Shown here in pieces: positions 33,774 to 40,989 of a DNA stretch of 64,000 bases; the first letter of the stretch is position 1; each line of letters begins with the position of its first letter. Both the position numbers and the translations under genes were made by a program. The notes below the pieces were generated by a model. That model was not told where the DNA came from, made no database searches, and was given only the letters and a program-made list of their open reading frames with translations. Source of the DNA: Bacteroidales bacterium (GTDB taxonomy: Bacteria; Bacteroidota; Bacteroidia; Bacteroidales; UBA932); contig SUYP01000010.1 of assembly GCA_015060395.1 (NCBI GenBank), forward strand, positions 16,347 to 80,346, given 5' to 3'.

Positions 33774-34835
33774 TTATTTCAATATTTCTGCAAGTTTTTC
33801 CGCCAGAGCAACGAAAGCGAGGCCGTCAGGACGGGTGCTGAGGGCGGCAGGCTCGCCGGTGTCGCCACCTTCGCGGATGCTCTGGACGATAGGGATCTGG
33901 CCGAGGAGAGGAATTCCGTATTTGTCAGCCATCCGCTGGCCGCCACCCTGTCCGAAGATGTAATATTTTTCATCAGGGTGCTCTGCCGGGGTGAACCAGG
34001 CCATATTCTCGATGAGTCCGAAGATAGGCTTGTTCACGCTTTCGTTGCGGAACATATTCACGCCTTTTTCAACGTCTGCGAGAGCCACATCCTGAGGGGT
34101 GCTTACTATGACAGCTCCCTCCATAGGGATGTCGTGTACGAGGCTGATGTGGATGTCGCCTGTTCCCGGAGGCATATCGATGAGAAGGAAGTCGAGTTCT
34201 CCCCATCGTACCTGCAATATCATCTGTTTCAATGCGTTGCAGGCCATAGGGCCTCTCCAGATGAGTGCCTGCTCAGGCTTTGCGAAATATCCGATGGACA
34301 TCCATTTCACTCCGTATTTCTCAAGCGGAAGGATCACTTCCTGCTCTCCGTTCACGATGGCATCCGGCATATCTGCTTCTGAAGCTGTCATCTTAGGTAC
34401 AGAAGGACCATATACATCGGCGTCGGCAAGTCCTACCTTGTATCCGAGACGGGCGAGGGCTACAGCAAGATTCACGGCAACTGTCGATTTGCCGACTCCT
34501 CCCTTTCCTGAAGCGATTCCGATTATATGCTTTACTTCGGAGAGTTCCTCGAATCCGAGATCCAGGCCAGGCTTCTTCTTAGGTGCTTCTTCCTTGATGA
34601 TGGTCTTGACCTCCACCTGAGTGCCTGCAGGAGCGTTTCTGATGATTGCTGCCTTTGCGCTGCCGATCAGATATTCCGCAAGCGGGTCGCGGTGCTTGGC
34701 AAATGCCAATGTCACTGTGATGCTTCCTTCACCGGCTTCGATATTCTCCACCATTCCCAGTTCCACTATATTCTTGTCCCCCTTTGCAGGGTGCTCCACT
34801 TCCTGGAGCCAAACCATTATGTTTTGAGTTTCCAT
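33774..34835 (-). CDS. mrp: Mrp/ApbC-type P-loop ATPase, iron-sulfur carrier
   Basis: The 353-residue product starts at METQNIMVWLQEVEHP (34835); the frame extends 18 codons upstream without need. An MIP18/DUF59-like N-terminal domain (VELGMVENIEAGEGSITVT) is followed by a Mrp ATPase domain with the deviant Walker A motif GIASGKGGVGKSTVAV. Other motifs are VGLADADVYGPSVP and LLIDMPPGTGDIH. Mrp proteins carry Fe-S clusters to apo-proteins. The usual CxxC cluster-binding pair near the C-terminus (normally after ENM) is absent: here the segment reads ENMAWFTPAEHPDEKYYIFG. Cluster binding must differ or the protein has another role. Confidence 0.9.
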   Translation of the reverse strand: METQNIMVWLQEVEHPAKGDKNIVELGMVENIEAGEGSITVTLAFAKHRDPLAEYLIGSAKAAIIRNAPAGTQVEVKTIIKEEAPKKKPGLDLGFEELSEVKHIIGIASGKGGVGKSTVAVNLAVALARLGYKVGLADADVYGPSVPKMTASEADMPDAIVNGEQEVILPLEKYGVKWMSIGYFAKPEQALIWRGPMACNALKQMILQVRWGELDFLLIDMPPGTGDIHISLVHDIPMEGAVIVSTPQDVALADVEKGVNMFRNESVNKPIFGLIENMAWFTPAEHPDEKYYIFGQGGGQRMADKYGIPLLGQIPIVQSIREGGDTGEPAALSTRPDGLAFVALAEKLAEILK

Positions 34836-34854
34836 TATCTTTAAATATAAACCT

Positions 34855-34955
34855 GTTCTGATAGTATAGATACGGATGAGACGTGCCACCCCCGGCTAGG
34901 GGGTGCCTGAGCGCAGCGAAGGCGGGGGTCTCAGGAGTCTCTATACTATCAGAAC
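34855..34955. repeat. Long palindromic element, copy 3
   Basis: Perfect 15-bp inverted arms at 34855-34869 and 34941-34955 flank a core at 34880-34930. The core begins GACGTGCCACCCCCGGCTAG and ends GGCGGGGGTC, identical to copy 2 at both ends but with GAGCGCAGCGAA in the middle. Copy 1 has the same GCGCAGCG word. The arms are unrelated to those of the other copies. It lies between mrp and the S46 peptidase, both on the minus strand. Confidence 0.8.
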
Positions 34956-34959
34956 TTTA

Positions 34960-37107
34960 TTATTTTACAATATCCATTTCATCAATAAGCCAGCCGGCTC
35001 CACCGAACTTGTCCACGATGAAGAGGACGTAGCGGATATCTACATTGATGCAACGCTGTAGATCCGGCTCGAACATCACGTCGCTGCTCATCGACTCCCA
35101 GTTACCGTCGAAAGCAAGGCCGATGAGCTCTCCGCGTGCATTCATAATAGGGCTTCCGGAGTTACCGCCTGTGATGTCGTTATTGCTCAGGAAACAGGTG
35201 ACCATCTCACCTTCTGCAGTGCCGTACTGACCGTAATCCTTATTCTTCCAAAGCTCCTTAAGCTTCTCAGGGACAACGAATTCCCAATTGTCCGGATCTT
35301 CCTTTTCCATCACTCCGTCGAGGGTGGTGTAGTGCTTATATACCACCGCATCTTTCGGAGAATATCCTCCGACCTTGCCGTATGTATATCTCATAGTAAA
35401 GTTTGCATCAGGGTATGAAGGCTCACCCTTCTTCCATTCGAGAAGGCCGGCAGTATAGACCTGGCGAGCCTTTCCGAGATCCTGAGCCGACTTCATAGTG
35501 AGCATCTGCGCCTGAAGACATTCGTTATAGATGGACATTCCCACCTTCACTGCCGGATCATTCAGCACGTCCATTCCCTTTTTGTCGATCGCTGCCTTTA
35601 GGCTCTCGGCCGATGTGAATACACTTTCATTGAAGAGACCGTCAACAAAGGAATCAATGTTCATATCTGCGAAATCTTCAGGAAGGTTCTTCAGATGGTT
35701 TGCAGGCTCGGCTATATCGCGATAGTGCTTCAGAAGAGCCTTAGCTACCTTTCTGTCAGTGCTTGCGGAATAGTCTCCGTACTGTCCTGCGATGGCCTCG
35801 TATGCTGATTTCAGGGCTTCAATAGTATCCTGACCACTCCTTATTCCGCGGTTGGCAAGCATATTTAAAGTGAGTGCGAAATTGGTCAGTTCGATCTTAT
35901 ATACAGTCTCGAATGCCTTTGTGAAGGCATTGTTTGCATCTCTGCCGGCCTCGATTCCATTGGCAAGATCCTGGAGTGCTGTGCCGTATTTCTCCTTGCG
36001 CTTCTTGCTTGCGTTCACCCATTCGGTGAATGCAGCTTCCTCCTGCTCCGCGCGGCCGATGATGTCGAGCTTGTCGAAGGCGAGCTTCATTCCCTGCCAC
36101 TTCTTCCAACCGTTCGACGATCCTGAATATTTGCTTGCATACTGGATCTTCACCTTAGGATCGGCCAGCATATCCTCCAGCATAACGTCCTGGCGGATCG
36201 TACGTGCAGCGATGCGTATATCGTTCTGCTCGATCTGCGATTTCAGCTCTGGGGAGGTCTGGAAACGTGTGGTGCGTCCGGGATATCCCATAATCATAGT
36301 ATAGTCACCTTCCTGTACTCCGGCAAGGGATATCTTGAGGTGGTTCTTTGCCTTGAGAGGAACATTCTCCGGAGAATAGTCCGCAGGATTGTTGTCCTTG
36401 TCGGCATATACTCGGAACATTGAGAAGTCACCGGTGTGGCGAGGCCACATCCAGTTATCGGTATCGGCACCGAACTTTCCGATGGATGAAGGTGGTGCTC
36501 CTACGAAACGGACGTCTGTATATACCTTATATACAATAAGATAATATACGTTGTCATTATAGAAAGACTGGACTTCCACATTGCAGTGAGGATTGTTTGC
36601 CTCCGCTTCCTTCACCAGAGCATCGATCTTTTCTGAAATGACTTCCAGAACCTTCTCGTCATCATCCTTGAACTGTTTGCGGGCCTTCTTCTCAGCCTTT
36701 TCCAGAATTCCGGTAATGTCCTGCATATATTCGAGGAAAGTCACGGTAAGTCCCTCGCAAGGGAGTTCTTCGTTACGGTTCATCGCCCAATATCCGTCCT
36801 TAAGATAGTCGTGCTCGACAGAACTCAGCTTCTGGATATTGCTGTAGCCGCAGTGATGGTTGGTAAGAAGAAGACCTTCAGATGAGACGATTTCTCCTGT
36901 ACATCCGCCTCCGAACTGCACGATTGCGTCCTTCAGAGAAGTATTGTTTATGTCATAGATCTGCTTTGGAGTGAGCTCGCAGCCCATTTCCTTCATTGCC
37001 TTGCCGTTCATTTTCTCGAGAAGCGGCAGAAGCCACATTCCTTCGTCGGCAAATGTACTGCCTGCAAATACCGTCAGGGCAGTAATGATGCTTACAATCT
37101 TTTTCAT
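34960..37107 (-). CDS. S46-family dipeptidyl peptidase, DPP7-like
   Basis: The 715-residue protein has a signal peptide (MKKIVSIITALTVFAGSTFA). The chymotrypsin-like halves are present: FGGGCTGEIVSSEGLLLTNH then HCG (His84/85 region) and the active-site Ser650 in ITGGNSGSPIMNARGE. The large helical insertion typical of S46 lies between them. Eighteen residues after the Ser is Gly668 (LAFDGNW). In this family that position is Gly in DPP7 (hydrophobic P1) and Arg in DPP11 (acidic P1), so a DPP7-type preference is expected. The enzyme removes dipeptides from oligopeptides in the periplasm, feeding amino-acid fermentation. It follows rnhB on the same strand with a 58-bp gap. Confidence 0.92.
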   Translation of the reverse strand: MKKIVSIITALTVFAGSTFADEGMWLLPLLEKMNGKAMKEMGCELTPKQIYDINNTSLKDAIVQFGGGCTGEIVSSEGLLLTNHHCGYSNIQKLSSVEHDYLKDGYWAMNRNEELPCEGLTVTFLEYMQDITGILEKAEKKARKQFKDDDEKVLEVISEKIDALVKEAEANNPHCNVEVQSFYNDNVYYLIVYKVYTDVRFVGAPPSSIGKFGADTDNWMWPRHTGDFSMFRVYADKDNNPADYSPENVPLKAKNHLKISLAGVQEGDYTMIMGYPGRTTRFQTSPELKSQIEQNDIRIAARTIRQDVMLEDMLADPKVKIQYASKYSGSSNGWKKWQGMKLAFDKLDIIGRAEQEEAAFTEWVNASKKRKEKYGTALQDLANGIEAGRDANNAFTKAFETVYKIELTNFALTLNMLANRGIRSGQDTIEALKSAYEAIAGQYGDYSASTDRKVAKALLKHYRDIAEPANHLKNLPEDFADMNIDSFVDGLFNESVFTSAESLKAAIDKKGMDVLNDPAVKVGMSIYNECLQAQMLTMKSAQDLGKARQVYTAGLLEWKKGEPSYPDANFTMRYTYGKVGGYSPKDAVVYKHYTTLDGVMEKEDPDNWEFVVPEKLKELWKNKDYGQYGTAEGEMVTCFLSNNDITGGNSGSPIMNARGELIGLAFDGNWESMSSDVMFEPDLQRCINVDIRYVLFIVDKFGGAGWLIDEMDIVK

Positions 37108-37165
37108 ATTAAATCATTGTTGTTGTTTTCTTGTCATTCCGACCGACCGTAGGGAGTGGAGGAAT

Positions 37166-37777
37166 CTAAAACAATGTAGGTTCCAGCTGCTTGAGATGGA
37201 AACTCTTGCGGTGATGGGGCGTATATCCGTGAGCGATGATCGCATCTATGTGTTCCTTTGTCGGATATCCCATATTCCTTTCCCAGCCGTAGTGAGGATA
37301 TTCTACAGCCAATCTGCGCATATATTCGTCCCTATAAGTCTTTGCAAGGACAGATGCTGCTGCAATGGAGGCGAATTTCGCATCACCTTTCACGATGCAC
37401 TGATATTCATATCCATCGAAAGGCTTGAACCTGTTGCCGTCGATCAGGAGATATTCAGGCCTAGTGTCCAGTCTTCGCACGGCCCTCTGCATTCCTGTTA
37501 TGGAGGCGTTAAGTATATTTATCCTGTCGATTTCTTCTGCACTGACCTCCTCCACAGCCCAGGCTATGGCTTCTTGTTCTATTATAGGGCGAAGCGTCTC
37601 CCTGGCCTTTTCCGTCATCTTCTTCGAGTCGTTCAGAAGCGGATGATGGAAATCTTTCGGCAGAATCACAGCAGCGGCGAAAACAGGGCCGGCCAAAGGG
37701 CCTCTCCCGGCTTCGTCACAGCCAGCTTCTATGAGGTCTGCATTGAGAAAGCTCAAAAGATGTGTTTCATTGCGCAT
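37166..37777 (-). CDS. rnhB: Ribonuclease HII
   Basis: The 203-residue enzyme cleaves RNA at RNA-DNA junctions and removes ribonucleotides misincorporated in DNA. The catalytic signature [14 protein letters not shown] supplies the first Asp and Glu, LLIDGNRF the next Asp, and [21 protein letters not shown] the final Asp/Ser block. The C-terminus contains the [17 protein letters not shown] segment. Length is normal. It lies 39 bp downstream of the XRE-type regulator on the same strand and may share its transcript. Confidence 0.95.
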   Translation of the reverse strand: MRNETHLLSFLNADLIEAGCDEAGRGPLAGPVFAAAVILPKDFHHPLLNDSKKMTEKARETLRPIIEQEAIAWAVEEVSAEEIDRINILNASITGMQRAVRRLDTRPEYLLIDGNRFKPFDGYEYQCIVKGDAKFASIAAASVLAKTYRDEYMRRLAVEYPHYGWERNMGYPTKEHIDAIIAHGYTPHHRKSFHLKQLEPTLF

Positions 37778-37816
37778 TCTGCAAATTTACACAATCAGAG
37801 CAGATTTCGCAAAGTT

Positions 37817-38203
37817 CTAGTTGTTTTCATCACGTGATTTTTTGAGCAATGATATGATTTCATTCTTTGTCCTTACGGTTTCTTCAAGATAATTCACGAG
37901 CTTTTCGAGATCGGCGATTCTCCTTTCCATAGCTTCTATCCGTCCACCATATTCGGAACGGACGTCTTCGAGGAGTTTTCCCGGAGCCTGCACCGGACGG
38001 TATCCCAGGACGAGTTCCTCTGTGGTCGTGTCTAGGAGTTCTGCGAGCTTGATCACATTCGAATTGACAATGCTGGTGCTGCCTTTTTCCAGATCCCTGT
38101 ATGCCGTAAGGGATATTTCCAGTTTGTCAGCCAGTTCCTCCTGGGTAAGTTTCCTTGCCTTTCTAACCTTGCGGATATTGTCCTTTATAGAAGAATTGTC
38201 CAT
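37817..38203 (-). CDS. XRE-type helix-turn-helix regulator with C-terminal coiled coil
   Basis: The 128-residue product starts at MDNSSIKDNIRKVRKAR (38203). Residues about 8-62 form a Cro/CI-type helix-turn-helix (LTQEELADKLEISLTAYRDL, IVNSNVIKLAELLDTTTEEL). The remainder is a coiled coil rich in Glu, Arg and Leu (residues about 80-125), likely for dimerisation. Two exact direct repeats of 13 bp spaced by 20 bp lie upstream (38257-38289) and may be its own operator. The regulon is unknown; the downstream gene is rnhB. Confidence 0.82.
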   Translation of the reverse strand: MDNSSIKDNIRKVRKARKLTQEELADKLEISLTAYRDLEKGSTSIVNSNVIKLAELLDTTTEELVLGYRPVQAPGKLLEDVRSEYGGRIEAMERRIADLEKLVNYLEETVRTKNEIISLLKKSRDENN

Positions 38204-38256
38204 AATACAGATGTTGGTCGAAGGCAAAATTATCCCATCTGCAGAAGCATTATAAA

Positions 38257-38289
38257 CAAGAAAATCCGATGAATAGCAAGAAAATCCGA
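38257..38289. promoter_or_regulatory. Two 13-bp direct repeats upstream of the XRE gene, possible operator
   Basis: CAAGAAAATCCGA occurs at 38257-38269 and 38277-38289, a spacing of exactly 20 bp or about two helical turns. This places both copies on one face of the DNA, 54-86 bp before the XRE start codon. A self-regulatory site for that protein is the simplest idea. Confidence 0.5.
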
Positions 38290-38409
38290 CTAAAGAAAAG
38301 TTAAAAACACATAAAATAAAGAAAAATATGTTGTTATTTCCGGTGATTTTATCTCAAATGTTTGGAATTCTCGTTGATGCCGGTCAGATTTGCAGTTAAA
38401 ATATTTGAT

Positions 38410-38613
38410 ATGGAAAAGCTATACAGAGAAGTCTGCGCGATCTTTACCGCAGATTATGGCCGCAAGCGCAGGATGCAGGAACTTTCGGAACTCTACAAAC
38501 GTCTTGGAAGTGCCTCTGTGGCACTTGATAACATACTTTATGAAAGACTAGGTTTGTCCTGTGAGGATCTCATAGATATGCTGCGCAAGGGGGAAGTGAA
38601 GATTTCCTTATAA
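38410..38613 (+). CDS. Small hypothetical protein
   Basis: The 67-residue product is counted from MEKLYREVCAIFTADYG at 38410; the in-frame ATGs upstream give a hydrophobic tail that does not look translated. It is acidic-basic mixed and predicted all-helical, with no signal peptide or cysteine pair. No family is recognised. It lies between the divergent XRE gene and the EF-G paralogue, 111 bp before the latter, and codon use is like that of the neighbours, which supports its being real. Confidence 0.5.
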   Translation: MEKLYREVCAIFTADYGRKRRMQELSELYKRLGSASVALDNILYERLGLSCEDLIDMLRKGEVKISL

Positions 38614-38630
38614 AAAGATGTTGTGTTTTG

Positions 38631-38661
38631 TTGATATTGCAATATTATTTTCATAGATTTG
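38631..38661 (+). promoter_or_regulatory. Promoter of the EF-G paralogue (Bacteroidetes type)
   Basis: TTG at 38631-38633 (part of TTTTGTTG) and TAGATTTG at 38654-38661 are 20 nt apart. The predicted transcript has a leader of about 57 nt before the ATG at 38725. Confidence 0.65.
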
Positions 38662-38724
38662 CGAGGATGTGTCAGAAATGACACTGAACGAAACATAATT
38701 ACAAACACAATAACACAAAGACTG

Positions 38725-40878
38725 ATGAAGACTTATTCTACACAAAACATCCGTAATGTGGTTCTGCTTGGTAGCACCAAGGCAGGTAAGACCACATTAT
38801 CTGAAGCGATGCTTTACGAAGGCAAGGTGATTGACAGAAGAGGTACCGTAGAGGCAAAGAATACCGTTTCTGACAATGCCGAGATCGAGCAGATGAACCA
38901 GAGATCCATTTATGCGACTCCGCTCTATGCAGAGTTTATGGATACAAAATTCAACATTATCGATACTCCGGGTGCAGATGACTTCGTAGGTGGAGCAGTT
39001 TCAGCATTCAAGGTATGCGATACAGGTGTTCTCGTAGTGAACGCACAGCAGGGCGTCGAGGTGGGTACTCAGATCTTCTCACGCTATGCAAAAGAATATA
39101 AGATTCCTCTTATCGTGGCTGTGAACCAGCTTGACGGTGAGAAGGCAAACTGGGAGGGAACTCTCGAGTCTATGAAAGAGGCATTCGGCAACAAGCCTGT
39201 AGTGGTTCAGTATCCTGTAAATGCCGGTACTGAGTTTGACGGATTCATCGACGTCCTCAAGATGAAGTATTATCGTTTTGCCGGTGATACAGGAAAGCGT
39301 GAGGATCTCGAGATTCCTGCAGATCAGGTTGACGAGGCTGAAGAGCTCAGAAATGCCCTTATCGAGCGTGCCGCTGAGTACGACGATACACTTATGGAGA
39401 CATTCTTCGAGCAGGGCGTTCTTTCAGAAGACGAAATCAGAAAGGGTCTTGGTATCGGTATCCGCCAGGGTGATGTAATGCCGATCTTCTGCCTTTCTGC
39501 AAAGAAGGACATCGGTGTAAAACGTCTTATGGAGTTCACAATCCGCGTAGCGGCTTCTCCAGCTGAGCGTATCGGTGTTACAAAGGATGGAAAAGAGATC
39601 GAGTGCAAGCAGGACGGTCCTGTTTCACTCTTCATATATAAGACAGCTGTGGAGCAGCACCTCGGTGAGGTTGCATACTTCAAGGTGATGTCAGGAAAGC
39701 TTGTCGAGGGATCGGATCTCGAGAACCCTGAGACAGGTGACAAGGAAAGAATCACTGCTATCTATGCAGTCGCAGGTAAGAAGAAGGAGAAGGTTACAGA
39801 GCTCGTTGCCGGTGACATCGGATGTACAGTGAAGCTCCGTGCAGCAAAGACAAACGTGACTCTCTGTACTCCAGGTGCAGAAATCGCATATCTGGACATC
39901 AAGTTCCCTCACTATAAGTATCGTTGTGCTGTAAAGGCTAAGGATGCAAAGGATGAGGAGAAGGTAAGCGAAGCTATGGCAAGAATCGCTGCTGAGGATC
40001 CTACATACATCATCGAGTATCACAAGGAGATGAAGCAGACTATCCTTAAGGGTCAGGGTGAGCAGCACGTGAACACTCTCAAGTGGAGACTCCAGAACGA
40101 GAACAAGCTCGAGATCGAGTTCTCAGCTCCAAAGATCTCTTACCGTGAGACCATCACTAAGGTTGCTTGTGCAGACTATCGTCACAAGAAGCAGTCAGGT
40201 GGTGCCGGCCAGTTCGGTGAGGTTCACCTCCTCGTGGCTCCTTATCAGGAGGGCGTTGACCCAGGTAACCGTTTCAAGGTTGACGGCAAGGAAGTTGTCC
40301 TCAACATCAAGGGTAAGGAAGAGTATGACCTTCCTTGGGGCGGTAAGCTCGAGTACTACAACTGCGTAGTCGGTGGTGCTATCGATGCACGCTTTATGCC
40401 TGCTATCCTCAAGGGTATCAACGAGAAGATGAGCGAAGGTCCTCTTACAGGTTCACTTGCACGTGACATCCGCGTTTACGTTTACGATGGTAAGATGCAT
40501 CCGGTTGACTCAAATGAAATCTCATTCGTACTCGCATCACGTAATGCATTCAAGGAGGCGTTCCGTATTGCAGGTCCGAAGATTATGGAGCCAATCTATA
40601 ACGTAGAGGTTCTCACTCCATCTGATTATATGGGTGCTTGTATGTCTGATCTCCAGAACCGCCGTGCCCTCATCGAAGGAATGGGCGAGGACAAGGGATT
40701 CAGCACCATCAAGGCAAGAGTTCCGCTCGCAGAGCTCTACCGTTACTCAACAACTCTCAGCTCCCTCACATCAGGTAGCGCAACATTCACAATGGACTTC
40801 GCTGACTATCAGCCTGTTCCAGGTGATGTACAGGAGAAGCTCCTGAAGGCGTACCTCGAGGAAGAAAAAGAAGACTAA
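38725..40878 (+). CDS. EF-G paralogue (EF-G2 type) with altered GTPase motifs
   Basis: The 717-residue product starts at MKTYSTQNIRNVVLLGS (38725). All five EF-G domains are present, ending in GSATFTMDFADYQPVPGDVQ. The P-loop GSTKAGKTT (16-24) is intact. The switch II motif reads DTPGADDF (80-87), with Ala84 replacing the catalytic His of canonical DTPGHVDF. The base-specificity motif reads NQLD (134-137) instead of NKxD. This matches the Bacteroides EF-G2 described as a translation factor that does not need GTP hydrolysis and helps gut colonisation under carbon limitation. Codon bias is strong, suggesting high expression. The canonical fusA is expected elsewhere in the genome. Confidence 0.88.
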   Translation: MKTYSTQNIRNVVLLGSTKAGKTTLSEAMLYEGKVIDRRGTVEAKNTVSDNAEIEQMNQRSIYATPLYAEFMDTKFNIIDTPGADDFVGGAVSAFKVCDTGVLVVNAQQGVEVGTQIFSRYAKEYKIPLIVAVNQLDGEKANWEGTLESMKEAFGNKPVVVQYPVNAGTEFDGFIDVLKMKYYRFAGDTGKREDLEIPADQVDEAEELRNALIERAAEYDDTLMETFFEQGVLSEDEIRKGLGIGIRQGDVMPIFCLSAKKDIGVKRLMEFTIRVAASPAERIGVTKDGKEIECKQDGPVSLFIYKTAVEQHLGEVAYFKVMSGKLVEGSDLENPETGDKERITAIYAVAGKKKEKVTELVAGDIGCTVKLRAAKTNVTLCTPGAEIAYLDIKFPHYKYRCAVKAKDAKDEEKVSEAMARIAAEDPTYIIEYHKEMKQTILKGQGEQHVNTLKWRLQNENKLEIEFSAPKISYRETITKVACADYRHKKQSGGAGQFGEVHLLVAPYQEGVDPGNRFKVDGKEVVLNIKGKEEYDLPWGGKLEYYNCVVGGAIDARFMPAILKGINEKMSEGPLTGSLARDIRVYVYDGKMHPVDSNEISFVLASRNAFKEAFRIAGPKIMEPIYNVEVLTPSDYMGACMSDLQNRRALIEGMGEDKGFSTIKARVPLAELYRYSTTLSSLTSGSATFTMDFADYQPVPGDVQEKLLKAYLEEEKED

Positions 40879-40901
40879 ATGAAATTTCACTGATAAATAT
40901 T

Positions 40902-40931
40902 CAAAGGCGATCTGGAAACGGATCGCCTTTG
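40902..40931 (+). terminator. Hairpin after the EF-G paralogue
   Basis: CAAAGGCGATC (40902-40912) pairs perfectly with GATCGCCTTTG (40921-40931) across an 8-nt loop, 23 bp after the stop. The T run after it is weak. Confidence 0.7.
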
Positions 40932-40937
40932 TTGTGT

Positions 40938-40969
40938 TTATGATTATAGGGGAATAAATTCTATCTTTG
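40938..40969 (+). promoter_or_regulatory. Candidate promoter of the GH2 gene
   Basis: TATCTTTG at 40962-40969 fits TAnnTTTG. TTATG at 40938-40942 is a poor -33 box at 19 nt spacing. The start codon is 20 bp after the -7 element. Confidence 0.5.
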
Positions 40970-40989
40970 TCATTACTAACACAGAATAT

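Noticed and set aside
36971..37837. Plus-strand open frame of 288 codons across two minus-strand genes
   Set aside because: It overlaps the start of the S46 gene and all of rnhB antisense, both well supported; no signal or domain is seen.
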